From Candidatus Omnitrophota bacterium (GTDB taxonomy: Bacteria > Omnitrophota > Koll11 > JAHIPI01), in NCBI GenBank assembly GCA_028718265.1, contig JAQUMG010000084.1, positions 1 through 7,787 of the forward strand: a stretch of DNA of 7,787 nucleotides, read 5' to 3'. Each line of letters begins with the position of its first letter. Within the stretch, counting starts at the first letter, position 1. The notes beneath the pieces are model-generated. The model saw only the letters and a program-made list of their open reading frames with translations, had not been told where the DNA came from and did not search any database. A program made the position numbers and the translations under genes. Positions 1-5,841 of the stretch are shown piece after piece.

Positions 1-778
1 TTTCCGATATGACCTCAGCAACCGCGCTGCCGAGCCCCCCTATAATAGAGTGTTCTTCGACCGTAAGCACGGCGCCTATTTCACGCGCCGCCTTTAGAAT
101 GATATCCTTATCTACGGGTTTGATGGAGTGAATATTTATCACCCTTGCAAATACGCCTTTTCGGCGCAATTCATCCGCGGCTTTAAGCACATCGTGCAAT
201 ATTCCACCTGTTGAGATTATGGCAATCTCCCCGCCCTCTTTCAATGTCACTCCCTGTCCTACATTGAACTCATAATCTTCTTTATAAATGTGCGGCGTCC
301 CTCCCGTTGACAAGCGTAAATAAACAGGGCCATCGATTCGCGCTGCCGCTATAGTGGCTTTTTTGGCCTCGAGCGGATCTGCCGGAGAAAAGATGGTCAT
401 GCCAGGCAATGTTCGCATTACCGCTATATCCTCCGTAGCATGGTGGGTTGGGCCCAGGTTACTGTATACAAAACCGGACCCAATACCTACCAATTTAACA
501 TTCATCTTTTGCAAACAGACATCGTTTCTTATCTGTTCAAAGGCCCGCATAGTGATAAAACAGGAGATGGTATAAGCAAACGGTATTTTGCCGCATGAGG
601 CCAGTCCTGCCGCAACGCTGACCATATTGGCCTCGGAAATACCAAAGTTAAAAAACCTGTCCGGATAATCCTTAAGGTATTTGTCATACACAATGGCGCC
701 GTTATCAGCCACAAGGGCAAGTACCTTTTTATTATCACGCGCCAGATCATGTAATGCCGCTATATATGCGTTTCTCAT
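1..778 (-). CDS. Split transketolase, C-terminal subunit (partial, 3' end outside window)
   Basis: The frame is open from an ATG at 778 to the left edge: 259 residues of a family usually around 310, so only the C-terminal end is missing. It is the pyrimidine-binding plus C-terminal half of a two-subunit, thiamine-diphosphate-dependent transketolase, which moves a two-carbon ketol unit between sugar phosphates in the cytoplasm. Visible marks: Asp25 in the ADNG segment, the GISEANM motif at 46-52 whose Glu49 is the family's ThDP-activating glutamate, the aromatic Phe74/Arg78/Gln82-Ile-Arg-Asn stretch, GPTHHATED at 109-117, YLRLS at 153-157, and the C-terminal domain motif EEHSIIGGLGS at 241-251. 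It follows the N-terminal subunit after 12 bases containing a weak purine-rich site (GGGAAAGAG), so the pair should be co-translated. A 1-deoxyxylulose-5-phosphate synthase or another ThDP enzyme is unlikely given the split format and these motifs. What is inferred is the substrate, not the family. Confidence 0.93.
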   Translation of the reverse strand, partial: MRNAYIAALHDLARDNKKVLALVADNGAIVYDKYLKDYPDRFFNFGISEANMVSVAAGLASCGKIPFAYTISCFITMRAFEQIRNDVCLQKMNVKLVGIGSGFVYSNLGPTHHATEDIAVMRTLPGMTIFSPADPLEAKKATIAAARIDGPVYLRLSTGGTPHIYKEDYEFNVGQGVTLKEGGEIAIISTGGILHDVLKAADELRRKGVFARVINIHSIKPVDKDIILKAAREIGAVLTVEEHSIIGGLGSAVAEVISE

Positions 779-790
779 CGGCTCTTTCCC

Positions 791-1618
791 TTAAAATTCT
801 TCCAAACCAAGCTCGGCACAGGCTATTCTTTTCTCTCCATCATTAGGTAAACGAAAATGCCAGATGGGGACATTTTCCATAAATGAAACACCTTTACCTT
901 TAATGGTATGAGCTATTATCAAATTAGCTTTTCCAGCCTCAAACGGGACTGACTTAAAGATATTCTGTAATTTCAAGATGTCGTGCCCGTCTACCTCTCT
1001 CACGGCCCACCCGAACGCCTTCCATTTATCGGACAATGGATCAAGCGAAACTATTTTATCCAACCTATCCATTGCCTGTAGCCTATTGTAATCAATAATA
1101 ACTGTCATATTATCCAATCTGTGCTGAGGAGCAAACAAGGCCGCTTCCCATATGGAACCTTCCTGGCACTCTCCGTCTCCTAACAAGACAAAGACCCGGT
1201 AATCTTTTTTATCCATTTTCCCGGCCAAAGCGACGCCGACGCCAAAGGGAAAGCCGTGTCCCAGTGCCCCAGTAGAGGCCTCTACGCCCGGCACTTTATG
1301 CATATCCGGATGCCCGCCCAGACTGCTGCCGCGCCTGCCGAAAGTATCGAGATGTTTTTTATCAAAAAAACCTTTATCCGCAAGGACCGCGTATAAGCTT
1401 ACACCCGCATGCCCCTTACTAAGTATAAACCTGTCTCTTCCGGGATCTTTGGGATCTTTGGGATCGACTTTTAAAACGCCGTTATAAAGTACCGTGAGTA
1501 TCTCCACTATTGAAAGCGACGCGGGAATATGCCCGCCGCCGCCGGAGCATATCGTCTTCAAAACACTCCTTCTTATCTCTTTGGCCTTTTTTATCAGGTC
1601 TATTTCCATGTCAGGCAC
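791..1618 (-). CDS. Split transketolase, N-terminal (ThDP/Mg-binding) subunit
   Basis: This 275-residue protein has the usual length of a stand-alone transketolase N-terminal half. Visible: GGGGHIPASLS at 26-36 (substrate-binding His30), LSKGHAG at 66-72, TGALGHG at 116-122, and the ThDP-Mg motif beginning GDGE at 147-150 and closing with Asn178 in DYN, followed by LQ as in the family. TIKGKGV at 238-244 and W253-H254 match the family's KGKG...WH region, although the usual WHG reads WHF. It pairs with the C-terminal subunit encoded 12 bases downstream. The longest start is GTG at 1618, 4 bases after the preceding stop; an ATG at 1609 would give a protein three residues shorter. Neither start has a strong Shine-Dalgarno site, so the start is uncertain and translation is probably coupled to the gene before. 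Position inside a sugar-nucleotide operon suggests a dedicated role in making a sugar precursor rather than the housekeeping pentose-phosphate enzyme; that part is inference. Confidence 0.93.
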   Translation of the reverse strand: MPDMEIDLIKKAKEIRRSVLKTICSGGGGHIPASLSIVEILTVLYNGVLKVDPKDPKDPGRDRFILSKGHAGVSLYAVLADKGFFDKKHLDTFGRRGSSLGGHPDMHKVPGVEASTGALGHGFPFGVGVALAGKMDKKDYRVFVLLGDGECQEGSIWEAALFAPQHRLDNMTVIIDYNRLQAMDRLDKIVSLDPLSDKWKAFGWAVREVDGHDILKLQNIFKSVPFEAGKANLIIAHTIKGKGVSFMENVPIWHFRLPNDGEKRIACAELGLEEF

Positions 1619-1622
1619 CGGC

Positions 1623-2639
1623 TTATCTTAGTTTTATTGACTGCATCGTTTTGATATTATAATAATGTATATCGTTCATGGGATCGTGAAATTTATTGGC
1701 ACGGAATGCCGCTATCAGGTCCCTTACTGCATCTTCAATCGTGCGTCGCGGCACAAAGTTAAGTTCTCTATTGATCTTTTCGGATGAAATACGATAGGAG
1801 CGCGGATCATCCGAAGGCAGCGTCGCAATTTCTATCTTCGGCCTATCCGGAAATTCCTTTGCCATGACTTCTTTTACAATATTCGCTATATCGCTGACCG
1901 AGCGGTTTTGATACCCGGCGTTATAGGTCCTGCCTTTTATTTTTTCGTCGGGTAATTCAAGAAGCATCAGATACAGGTCTGTAATATCTTCGATGTGTAT
2001 ATTGGGGCGCGTCTGAGCACCGCCAAATACCCTAACCCGGTTTAAATTAAAGGCATGATTGGTAAGTATATTTACCGTCAGGTCGAACCTTTGACGCGGA
2101 GAATAACCGCAGATTGTCGCGGGACGGATTATGACCGTAGTAAATTCCGGCGATTGATATTTCAGAAGGACCGGTTCGCAAAGGCCTTTATATTTATTAT
2201 AATCGGTGATGGGCACCAGCGGATGATCTTCGGTAACGTTCTCCGCGTCGCTAACACCGTAAACGCTGCAGGTGGAAGCGTAAATAAATCTTTTGACGCC
2301 GTTATTTTTACTGATCTTTGCCAGGGGTTCGAATGCGTCATAATTTATAGAACGGCTCAATGCCGGGTCAAGTTCAAACGTCGGATCGTTCGAAATACAG
2401 GCAAGATGAATAACCGCATCGCAGCCCTTCAGGCTTTTTTTAAGCAGTTCTTTATCGCGAATATCGCCTTTGATCTGTTCCAGGCGGGGATCGTCTTTAA
2501 CGGAATCGAGTATATCATCTCCGTAAATATACAGGTCGAGGACCTTCACATTGTATCCTTTGCCCAATAATTTGGGTACCAAAACCGCTCCAACATAACC
2601 CGCGCCGCCTGTTACCAATACTGTTTTCAATCTATTCAC
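1623..2639 (-). CDS. NAD(P)-dependent sugar epimerase/dehydratase (extended SDR), second copy
   Basis: This is an extended short-chain dehydrogenase/reductase of 338 residues that should act on a sugar nucleotide in the cytoplasm. The Rossmann motif TGGAGYVG is at 10-17, the acidic NAD-selecting Asp35 follows strand 2, the Ser/Thr catalytic segment STCSVYG is at 122-128, and the Tyr147-xxx-Lys151 pair sits in DYNKYK. ISNDPTFELDP at 82-92 with SINYDAF just after, and a C-terminal DPMNDIHYYNIK segment at 319-330, mark a subfamily distinct from classic GalE. I recall similar segments in uncharacterised polysaccharide-locus SDRs, but cannot check that here. The GTG start at 2639 overlaps the upstream stop by 8 bases and has the best Shine-Dalgarno site in the window, GGGAGG nine bases upstream. 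It differs clearly in sequence from the SDR at 4769-5767, so this is not a recent duplication. Substrate and reaction (epimerase, dehydratase or reductase) cannot be read from sequence alone. Confidence 0.9.
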   Translation of the reverse strand: MNRLKTVLVTGGAGYVGAVLVPKLLGKGYNVKVLDLYIYGDDILDSVKDDPRLEQIKGDIRDKELLKKSLKGCDAVIHLACISNDPTFELDPALSRSINYDAFEPLAKISKNNGVKRFIYASTCSVYGVSDAENVTEDHPLVPITDYNKYKGLCEPVLLKYQSPEFTTVIIRPATICGYSPRQRFDLTVNILTNHAFNLNRVRVFGGAQTRPNIHIEDITDLYLMLLELPDEKIKGRTYNAGYQNRSVSDIANIVKEVMAKEFPDRPKIEIATLPSDDPRSYRISSEKINRELNFVPRRTIEDAVRDLIAAFRANKFHDPMNDIHYYNIKTMQSIKLR

Positions 2640-3237
2640 GAGCTTTAACCTCCCGGGGCGATTTCAGCCGGCCATTTAGAATAACGTCGACCAGGCAGTG
2701 GCACAAAGAAAGATGCGCTATTTCAACATGTCCGTATTCAGCGCACGGAACATAAAAATTGATATCGCCTAACTTTCTGAGCGGGTTATTCTTATCAAAA
2801 CCTGACAGAGTAACTACGGTACCGCCCTTGTTTCTTGCAGCCTTTACGCCGCGTAAAATATTATCCGATTTGCCGGAGCTGCTGATAGCGAACAGGATAT
2901 CCCCCTTTTCCGCAAAGAGCCCTACCGGCTTTCCGAACACATGCTCATATCCTAAATCGTTACTGACGCAGGTCAAGAGAGAGCTATCATTAAAAGCAAG
3001 AGCCGGCAGGCCCGCGTTTTTGCAAAAATCTGCGGCCATATGGCTCGCTATTGACGCGCTTCCGCCATTGCCGATAAACAAAAGTTTTTTACCCGATCCA
3101 CCCTGTTTGATTATCATACGCACAACATCTTCAAGGGCTTTATCTAACGGGAAAACGGCACCGTTAATATCTGTAGCCGCAACATCATCGAGTAATTTTT
3201 TTAGCGCCTGGCGGTTTCTTTTGATCTCTTTCCTCAT
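2632..3237 (-). CDS. SIS-domain phosphosugar isomerase, GmhA-like (sedoheptulose-7-phosphate isomerase family)
   Basis: The product is 201 residues, matching the usual length of about 190-200 for the family. GmhA converts sedoheptulose 7-phosphate to D-glycero-D-manno-heptose 7-phosphate, the first step to NDP-heptose. Visible SIS marks: GNGGSAS at 56-62, HMAAD at 66-70, the phosphate-binding SSSGKS at 119-124, and a C-terminal EIAHLSLCH at 172-180 carrying two histidines placed like the catalytic His region of GmhA. Where Escherichia coli GmhA has Glu65, this protein has Asp70, a change also typical, as I recall, of the polysaccharide-locus branch. I chose ATG at 3237, not the longer open frame from 3375: it overlaps the fusion gene's TGA as ATGA, has GAGG eight bases upstream, and gives the family length; the extra 46 residues lack family character. 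A different ketose/aldose phosphate substrate is possible, but the neighbouring kinase-nucleotidyltransferase and transketolase support a seven-carbon sugar. Confidence 0.9.
   Translation of the reverse strand: MRKEIKRNRQALKKLLDDVAATDINGAVFPLDKALEDVVRMIIKQGGSGKKLLFIGNGGSASIASHMAADFCKNAGLPALAFNDSSLLTCVSNDLGYEHVFGKPVGLFAEKGDILFAISSSGKSDNILRGVKAARNKGGTVVTLSGFDKNNPLRKLGDINFYVPCAEYGHVEIAHLSLCHCLVDVILNGRLKSPREVKARE
2649..2654 (-). promoter_or_regulatory. Strong ribosome binding site setting the GTG start at 2639
   Basis: GGGAGG lies nine bases before the GTG codon at 2639, inside the 3' end of the isomerase gene. It is the clearest Shine-Dalgarno site in the window and fixes a non-ATG start that overlaps the upstream stop by 8 bases. 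Confidence 0.75.
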
Positions 3238-4766
3238 TTTAATAACCTCGTAATAAATTTGATCAGATCCGAAAAATTGACCGGTCCCCTGTTGCATACT
3301 ATCTGAACCGCCAAAGAACCTACGGCGTTTCCTATGAAAGAGGTCATGTCCTGGGGCAATCCTGCCGCAAAGCACGGCGACACGAAAGCGAAAAAGGCGT
3401 CTCCGGCGCCGATAGCGTCAACAACCTTGTATGAAAATGCCGGTGTTTCATGAAAACCGCCGGACTTTGAATAGCATAATGAGCCGGAAGGGCCGCGCGT
3501 AGCGATGATATGCTCGCATTTAAGCTGTTTGTATATCTTCTTCTCGTGTTTGCGTAGATCACTAAATCTGTCATGCGTCGCATAACGAAGCTCCATTTCA
3601 TCAATGCACACACAATTCGCGCGCGGGTATTTAGTTACAAGGTTAAATCCGATATTAGCGCTATTCGTCTGCACGTTCAGGGCAAGGTATTTTGACTTTG
3701 CACAGATAAGGTCGATAATGTTTTTTGTCAGCAGGCCATGCCCGAAATCAGAAACAATAACAATATCATATTTTTTTATTGTCTTTTCAAGATGCCGTAT
3801 TATCTTTGTTTCTTCCTCTTTGGGGATATCATTATCTTTAATATAGCAAATTTCGAAAACTTTTCTATTCAGGCCCTCTGTTACAAATCTCCTTTTTACA
3901 ATAGTCCCCCCGTCCGGCTCATAGAAAAATTTTGGATTAACATTTGGATTTAAGCGGCCCCTGACAAAATCCTCAAAACTACTCTTCTTCCCCAAGAGGG
4001 TAATCAGGTCCACTTTCCCGCAAATACTGCTCACATTGTTCGCTGTCGCAAAACTTCCTCCGGCAAAGGATTCTTCCGAAATATACTTGTTGGCAATAAG
4101 ATATTCCTTGGAGGACTTTGCCATCGGGACGCAGTAATGATACTGGTCAATTATGGCATCACCTATTACCAGCGCATTCAGTTTCTTTAATGAATTAAGT
4201 TTCTCCGTGATAAGGCCTATAGAATACCTCTTTGAAATCGCTTTCAGATATTTGACCGTCCTCGGAGGAAAGACTTCCAGATAGTCATTTATCAAACTGG
4301 ATGAGCTAAAGGTAATGTCATCGGTAAAAGTGATCCTCCCGCCTACAGACCTTACCGCATCTTCTTCATCGTAAATTTTGCCTGTCACATCCTTTTCTTT
4401 TTGCCTATAATCGGATCCCTTCGCATACACATCAGGTTTTAACAGCTTGATAGCTTCTACAGCTGTCGGGGAATCGACAATGGAGACGTAATCTGTAACA
4501 GTAAGAGATGCAAGCGCCTCCGCCCTCAAATTCTCATTAAATACGGGCCGGCCCGGCCCTCTTTTAACGTATTTATCTTTAGTCAGGGTGACCACCAATA
4601 TATCACCCTCTTTTTTGGCCAGATTGAAGTGGCGTATGTGCCCAAGATGAATAAGATCAAACACGCCGTGGCACTGTACTATGCTCTTGCCTTTTTTTCT
4701 GAAATTCTCTAAAATCCCGGCCAAAGTATTTATTGGCTTTACTTTATTTGCAGCCTTGGAATCCAT
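3234..4766 (-). CDS. Bifunctional sugar nucleotidyltransferase-PfkB carbohydrate kinase fusion (HldE/RfaE-like, reversed domain order)
   Basis: This 510-residue fusion has two catalytic domains. Residues about 28-165 form a cytidylyltransferase-like domain with GVFDLIHLGH at 34-43 (the HxGH nucleotide-binding motif), GPGRPVFNE at 70-78 and the closing FSSSSLI at 153-159. Residues about 196-510 form a PfkB/ribokinase-type kinase with IGDAIID at 201-207, AGGSFATANNV at 235-245, TRGPSG at 423-428 and the anion-hole/catalytic DAIGAGD at 450-456, Asp456 being the likely base. In HldE the kinase comes first and the nucleotidyltransferase second; here the order is opposite. The likely role is phosphorylating a heptose 7-phosphate at C1 and then loading the sugar 1-phosphate onto a nucleotide; which nucleotide (ATP, CTP, GTP) is not readable. 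The NVQTNSAN...TKYPRA...DEMELR stretch (364-393) fits a subfamily I recognise only as uncharacterised fusions. ATG at 4766 lies 2 bases after the previous stop with AAAGGG six bases upstream; its own stop overlaps the isomerase start. Confidence 0.91.
   Translation of the reverse strand: MDSKAANKVKPINTLAGILENFRKKGKSIVQCHGVFDLIHLGHIRHFNLAKKEGDILVVTLTKDKYVKRGPGRPVFNENLRAEALASLTVTDYVSIVDSPTAVEAIKLLKPDVYAKGSDYRQKEKDVTGKIYDEEDAVRSVGGRITFTDDITFSSSSLINDYLEVFPPRTVKYLKAISKRYSIGLITEKLNSLKKLNALVIGDAIIDQYHYCVPMAKSSKEYLIANKYISEESFAGGSFATANNVSSICGKVDLITLLGKKSSFEDFVRGRLNPNVNPKFFYEPDGGTIVKRRFVTEGLNRKVFEICYIKDNDIPKEEETKIIRHLEKTIKKYDIVIVSDFGHGLLTKNIIDLICAKSKYLALNVQTNSANIGFNLVTKYPRANCVCIDEMELRYATHDRFSDLRKHEKKIYKQLKCEHIIATRGPSGSLCYSKSGGFHETPAFSYKVVDAIGAGDAFFAFVSPCFAAGLPQDMTSFIGNAVGSLAVQIVCNRGPVNFSDLIKFITRLLK
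3246..3249 (-). promoter_or_regulatory. Ribosome binding site setting the ATG start at 3237
   Basis: GAGG (extended to GAGGT at 3245) stands eight bases before the ATG at 3237, within the end of the kinase-fusion gene. Together with the ATGA stop/start overlap it decides against the longer upstream start of the same frame at 3375. Confidence 0.7.
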
Positions 4767-4768
4767 CG

Positions 4769-5767
4769 CTATCCCTTTGTTAAATATTTAAACCAGTCGC
4801 CTGTAGCCTTCTCGATCGTTTGAGGGGTCCAGACAGGCGCGCGTTTCCAATAATCTATGCGTTCGATCATCTTATTAACGCCCTCTTCAAAAGATACCTT
4901 TGGCCGCCAACCGAGCATCGACCTGATCTTGCCGATATCCGCCCAGGTGCAATCCGGCTCACCGGGCCTTTTGGAGATATGAATAACGGGACCTTTTAAA
5001 AGTTCTACCAGCCGGTTTACGCTGTATGTATCTCCGCTTCCGACATTAAATATCTCATCCTTGCAATCAGATTCTGCCGCGGCCATGAACGCTTCCGCCG
5101 CATCGCTTACAAAAGTAAAATCCCTGGTCTGCTTTCCGTCACCTACTACAGTAAAAGGCTTAGACGCCAATTTCTGCGCCAGGAAGACTCCGAAAACCGC
5201 TCCATAAGTCCCGGACGTCCGTGATCTCGGGCCGTAAACATTGAACAATCTTAAAGAGGCCACCGGCAGTTTATAGATCCTGCCCCAATGCAGTGTAATC
5301 AATTCTCCCAAATACTTAGTAAGCGCATATGGATATTGCGGCCTTATTTCAGCAGTTTCCAAAGTAGGGTATTTGTCGGGAGAGCCGTAACACGAGGAAG
5401 ACGCCGTATAAACAAACTTCTTTATACCGGGGCATACTTCGCGAATAATCTCCAGAACGCTTATGGTACCATCGACATTAGACTTATGATAACCAAGAGG
5501 ATTGACTATTGAAGGTACTATATCTGCCAGGGCCGCCAGATGAAATACAAAATCGACGTCTTTAAAAAACGGTTTGATCTCTTTAATATCATTTACATCC
5601 GCTTCCATAATACTCAGAGAAGAGTTGTTTCTTAAATGCTGAAGATTCTCCCTGCGACCGGTTGAAAAATTATCAATAACCAAAACTCTATACCCGTTAT
5701 TCAATAATAATTCCGTCAGGTGGCTGCCGATAAACCCCGCGCCTCCGGTAACAACGGCTTTTCTCAT
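4769..5767 (-). CDS. NAD-dependent sugar-nucleotide epimerase/dehydratase (extended SDR), first copy
   Basis: A 332-residue extended SDR of the UDP-glucose 4-epimerase / nucleotide-sugar dehydratase superfamily. TGGAGFIGSH at 7-16 binds the dinucleotide, Asp32 in IDNFSTG selects NAD, SSSCYGS at 123-129 supplies the catalytic hydroxyl, and Tyr147-xxx-Lys151 is the active pair. LRLFNVYGPR at 172-181, VGDGKQTRDF at 208-217 and FNVGSG at 240-245 are family signatures of the sugar-nucleotide binding domain. LGWRPKVSFEEGV near 285-297 is the usual C-terminal element, followed by an unusual tail WTPQTIEKATGDWFKYL. It would act on the NDP-sugar made by the fusion enzyme next door or on a common UDP-sugar; sequence does not decide. 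It is the first gene after the 74-base gap, so it may open its own transcript. ATG at 5767 has GGGG seven bases upstream, a modest ribosome site, and no competing start in frame with the motifs. Confidence 0.92.
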   Translation of the reverse strand: MRKAVVTGGAGFIGSHLTELLLNNGYRVLVIDNFSTGRRENLQHLRNNSSLSIMEADVNDIKEIKPFFKDVDFVFHLAALADIVPSIVNPLGYHKSNVDGTISVLEIIREVCPGIKKFVYTASSSCYGSPDKYPTLETAEIRPQYPYALTKYLGELITLHWGRIYKLPVASLRLFNVYGPRSRTSGTYGAVFGVFLAQKLASKPFTVVGDGKQTRDFTFVSDAAEAFMAAAESDCKDEIFNVGSGDTYSVNRLVELLKGPVIHISKRPGEPDCTWADIGKIRSMLGWRPKVSFEEGVNKMIERIDYWKRAPVWTPQTIEKATGDWFKYLTKG

Positions 5768-5788
5768 ATCTCTACCCCATACTGAGCT

Positions 5789-5805
5789 TGTTCAATCATT
5801 GAACA
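5789..5805. promoter_or_regulatory. Perfect 17-base palindrome, possible operator
   Basis: TGTTCAATCATTGAACA is an exact inverted repeat with 8-base arms around a central base at 5797. It begins three bases downstream of the candidate -10 box and covers the predicted transcription start, the usual place for a repressor site. A partly overlapping direct repeat, ATCATTG at 5795-5801 and again at 5805-5811, has a 10-base period, about one helical turn. As RNA it could only make a 6-pair stem with a 5-base loop and has no T run, so it is not a terminator. The cognate regulator is unknown. Confidence 0.45.
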
Positions 5806-5807
5806 TC

Positions 5808-5835
5808 ATTGTAGCAAATCTGGCAGAAAAATCAA
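5808..5835 (-). promoter_or_regulatory. Candidate sigma70-type promoter with extended -10, upstream of the SDR at 4769-5767
   Basis: On the minus strand a TTGATT box (5835 to 5830; 4 of 6 to TTGACA) is followed by a 16-base spacer and TACAAT (5813 to 5808; 5 of 6 to TATAAT). The bases just before the -10 read TGC, an extended -10. Predicted transcription would begin near 5801, giving a leader of about 34 bases. It lies in the only sizeable intergenic gap in the block. This is by-eye matching in an AT-rich gap, so a chance match is possible. Confidence 0.5.
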
Positions 5836-5841
5836 TCAACA

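Noticed and set aside
1442..1465. Tandem GGGATCTTT repeat encoding DPKDPKDP in the transketolase N subunit
   Set aside because: The segment has the same length as the family's usual DPKNPKWP-type stretch before RDRF, so it is not an expansion; the repeat looks like chance codon use.
2055..2570. Plus-strand open frame of 171 codons
   Set aside because: It lies wholly antisense to the second SDR, whose motifs are complete; its translation shows no domain pattern and it has no convincing ribosome site.
2759..3253. Plus-strand open frame of 164 codons
   Set aside because: It is antisense to the SIS isomerase gene, with a low-complexity Ser/Leu/Pro-rich translation typical of a shadow frame.
3238..3375. 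46-residue N-terminal extension of the SIS isomerase frame
   Set aside because: It overlaps coding sequence of the kinase domain, reads as random basic sequence, and a good ribosome site with an ATGA overlap points to the ATG at 3237.
4544..4555. CGGGCCGGCCCG perfect 12-base palindrome
   Set aside because: It lies inside the conserved GPGRP coding motif of the nucleotidyltransferase domain and is explained by its Gly/Pro/Arg codons; no regulatory context.
5789..5805. Intrinsic terminator after the membrane protein gene
   Set aside because: The inverted repeat is AT-rich, forms only a short stem and has no following T run on the minus strand.
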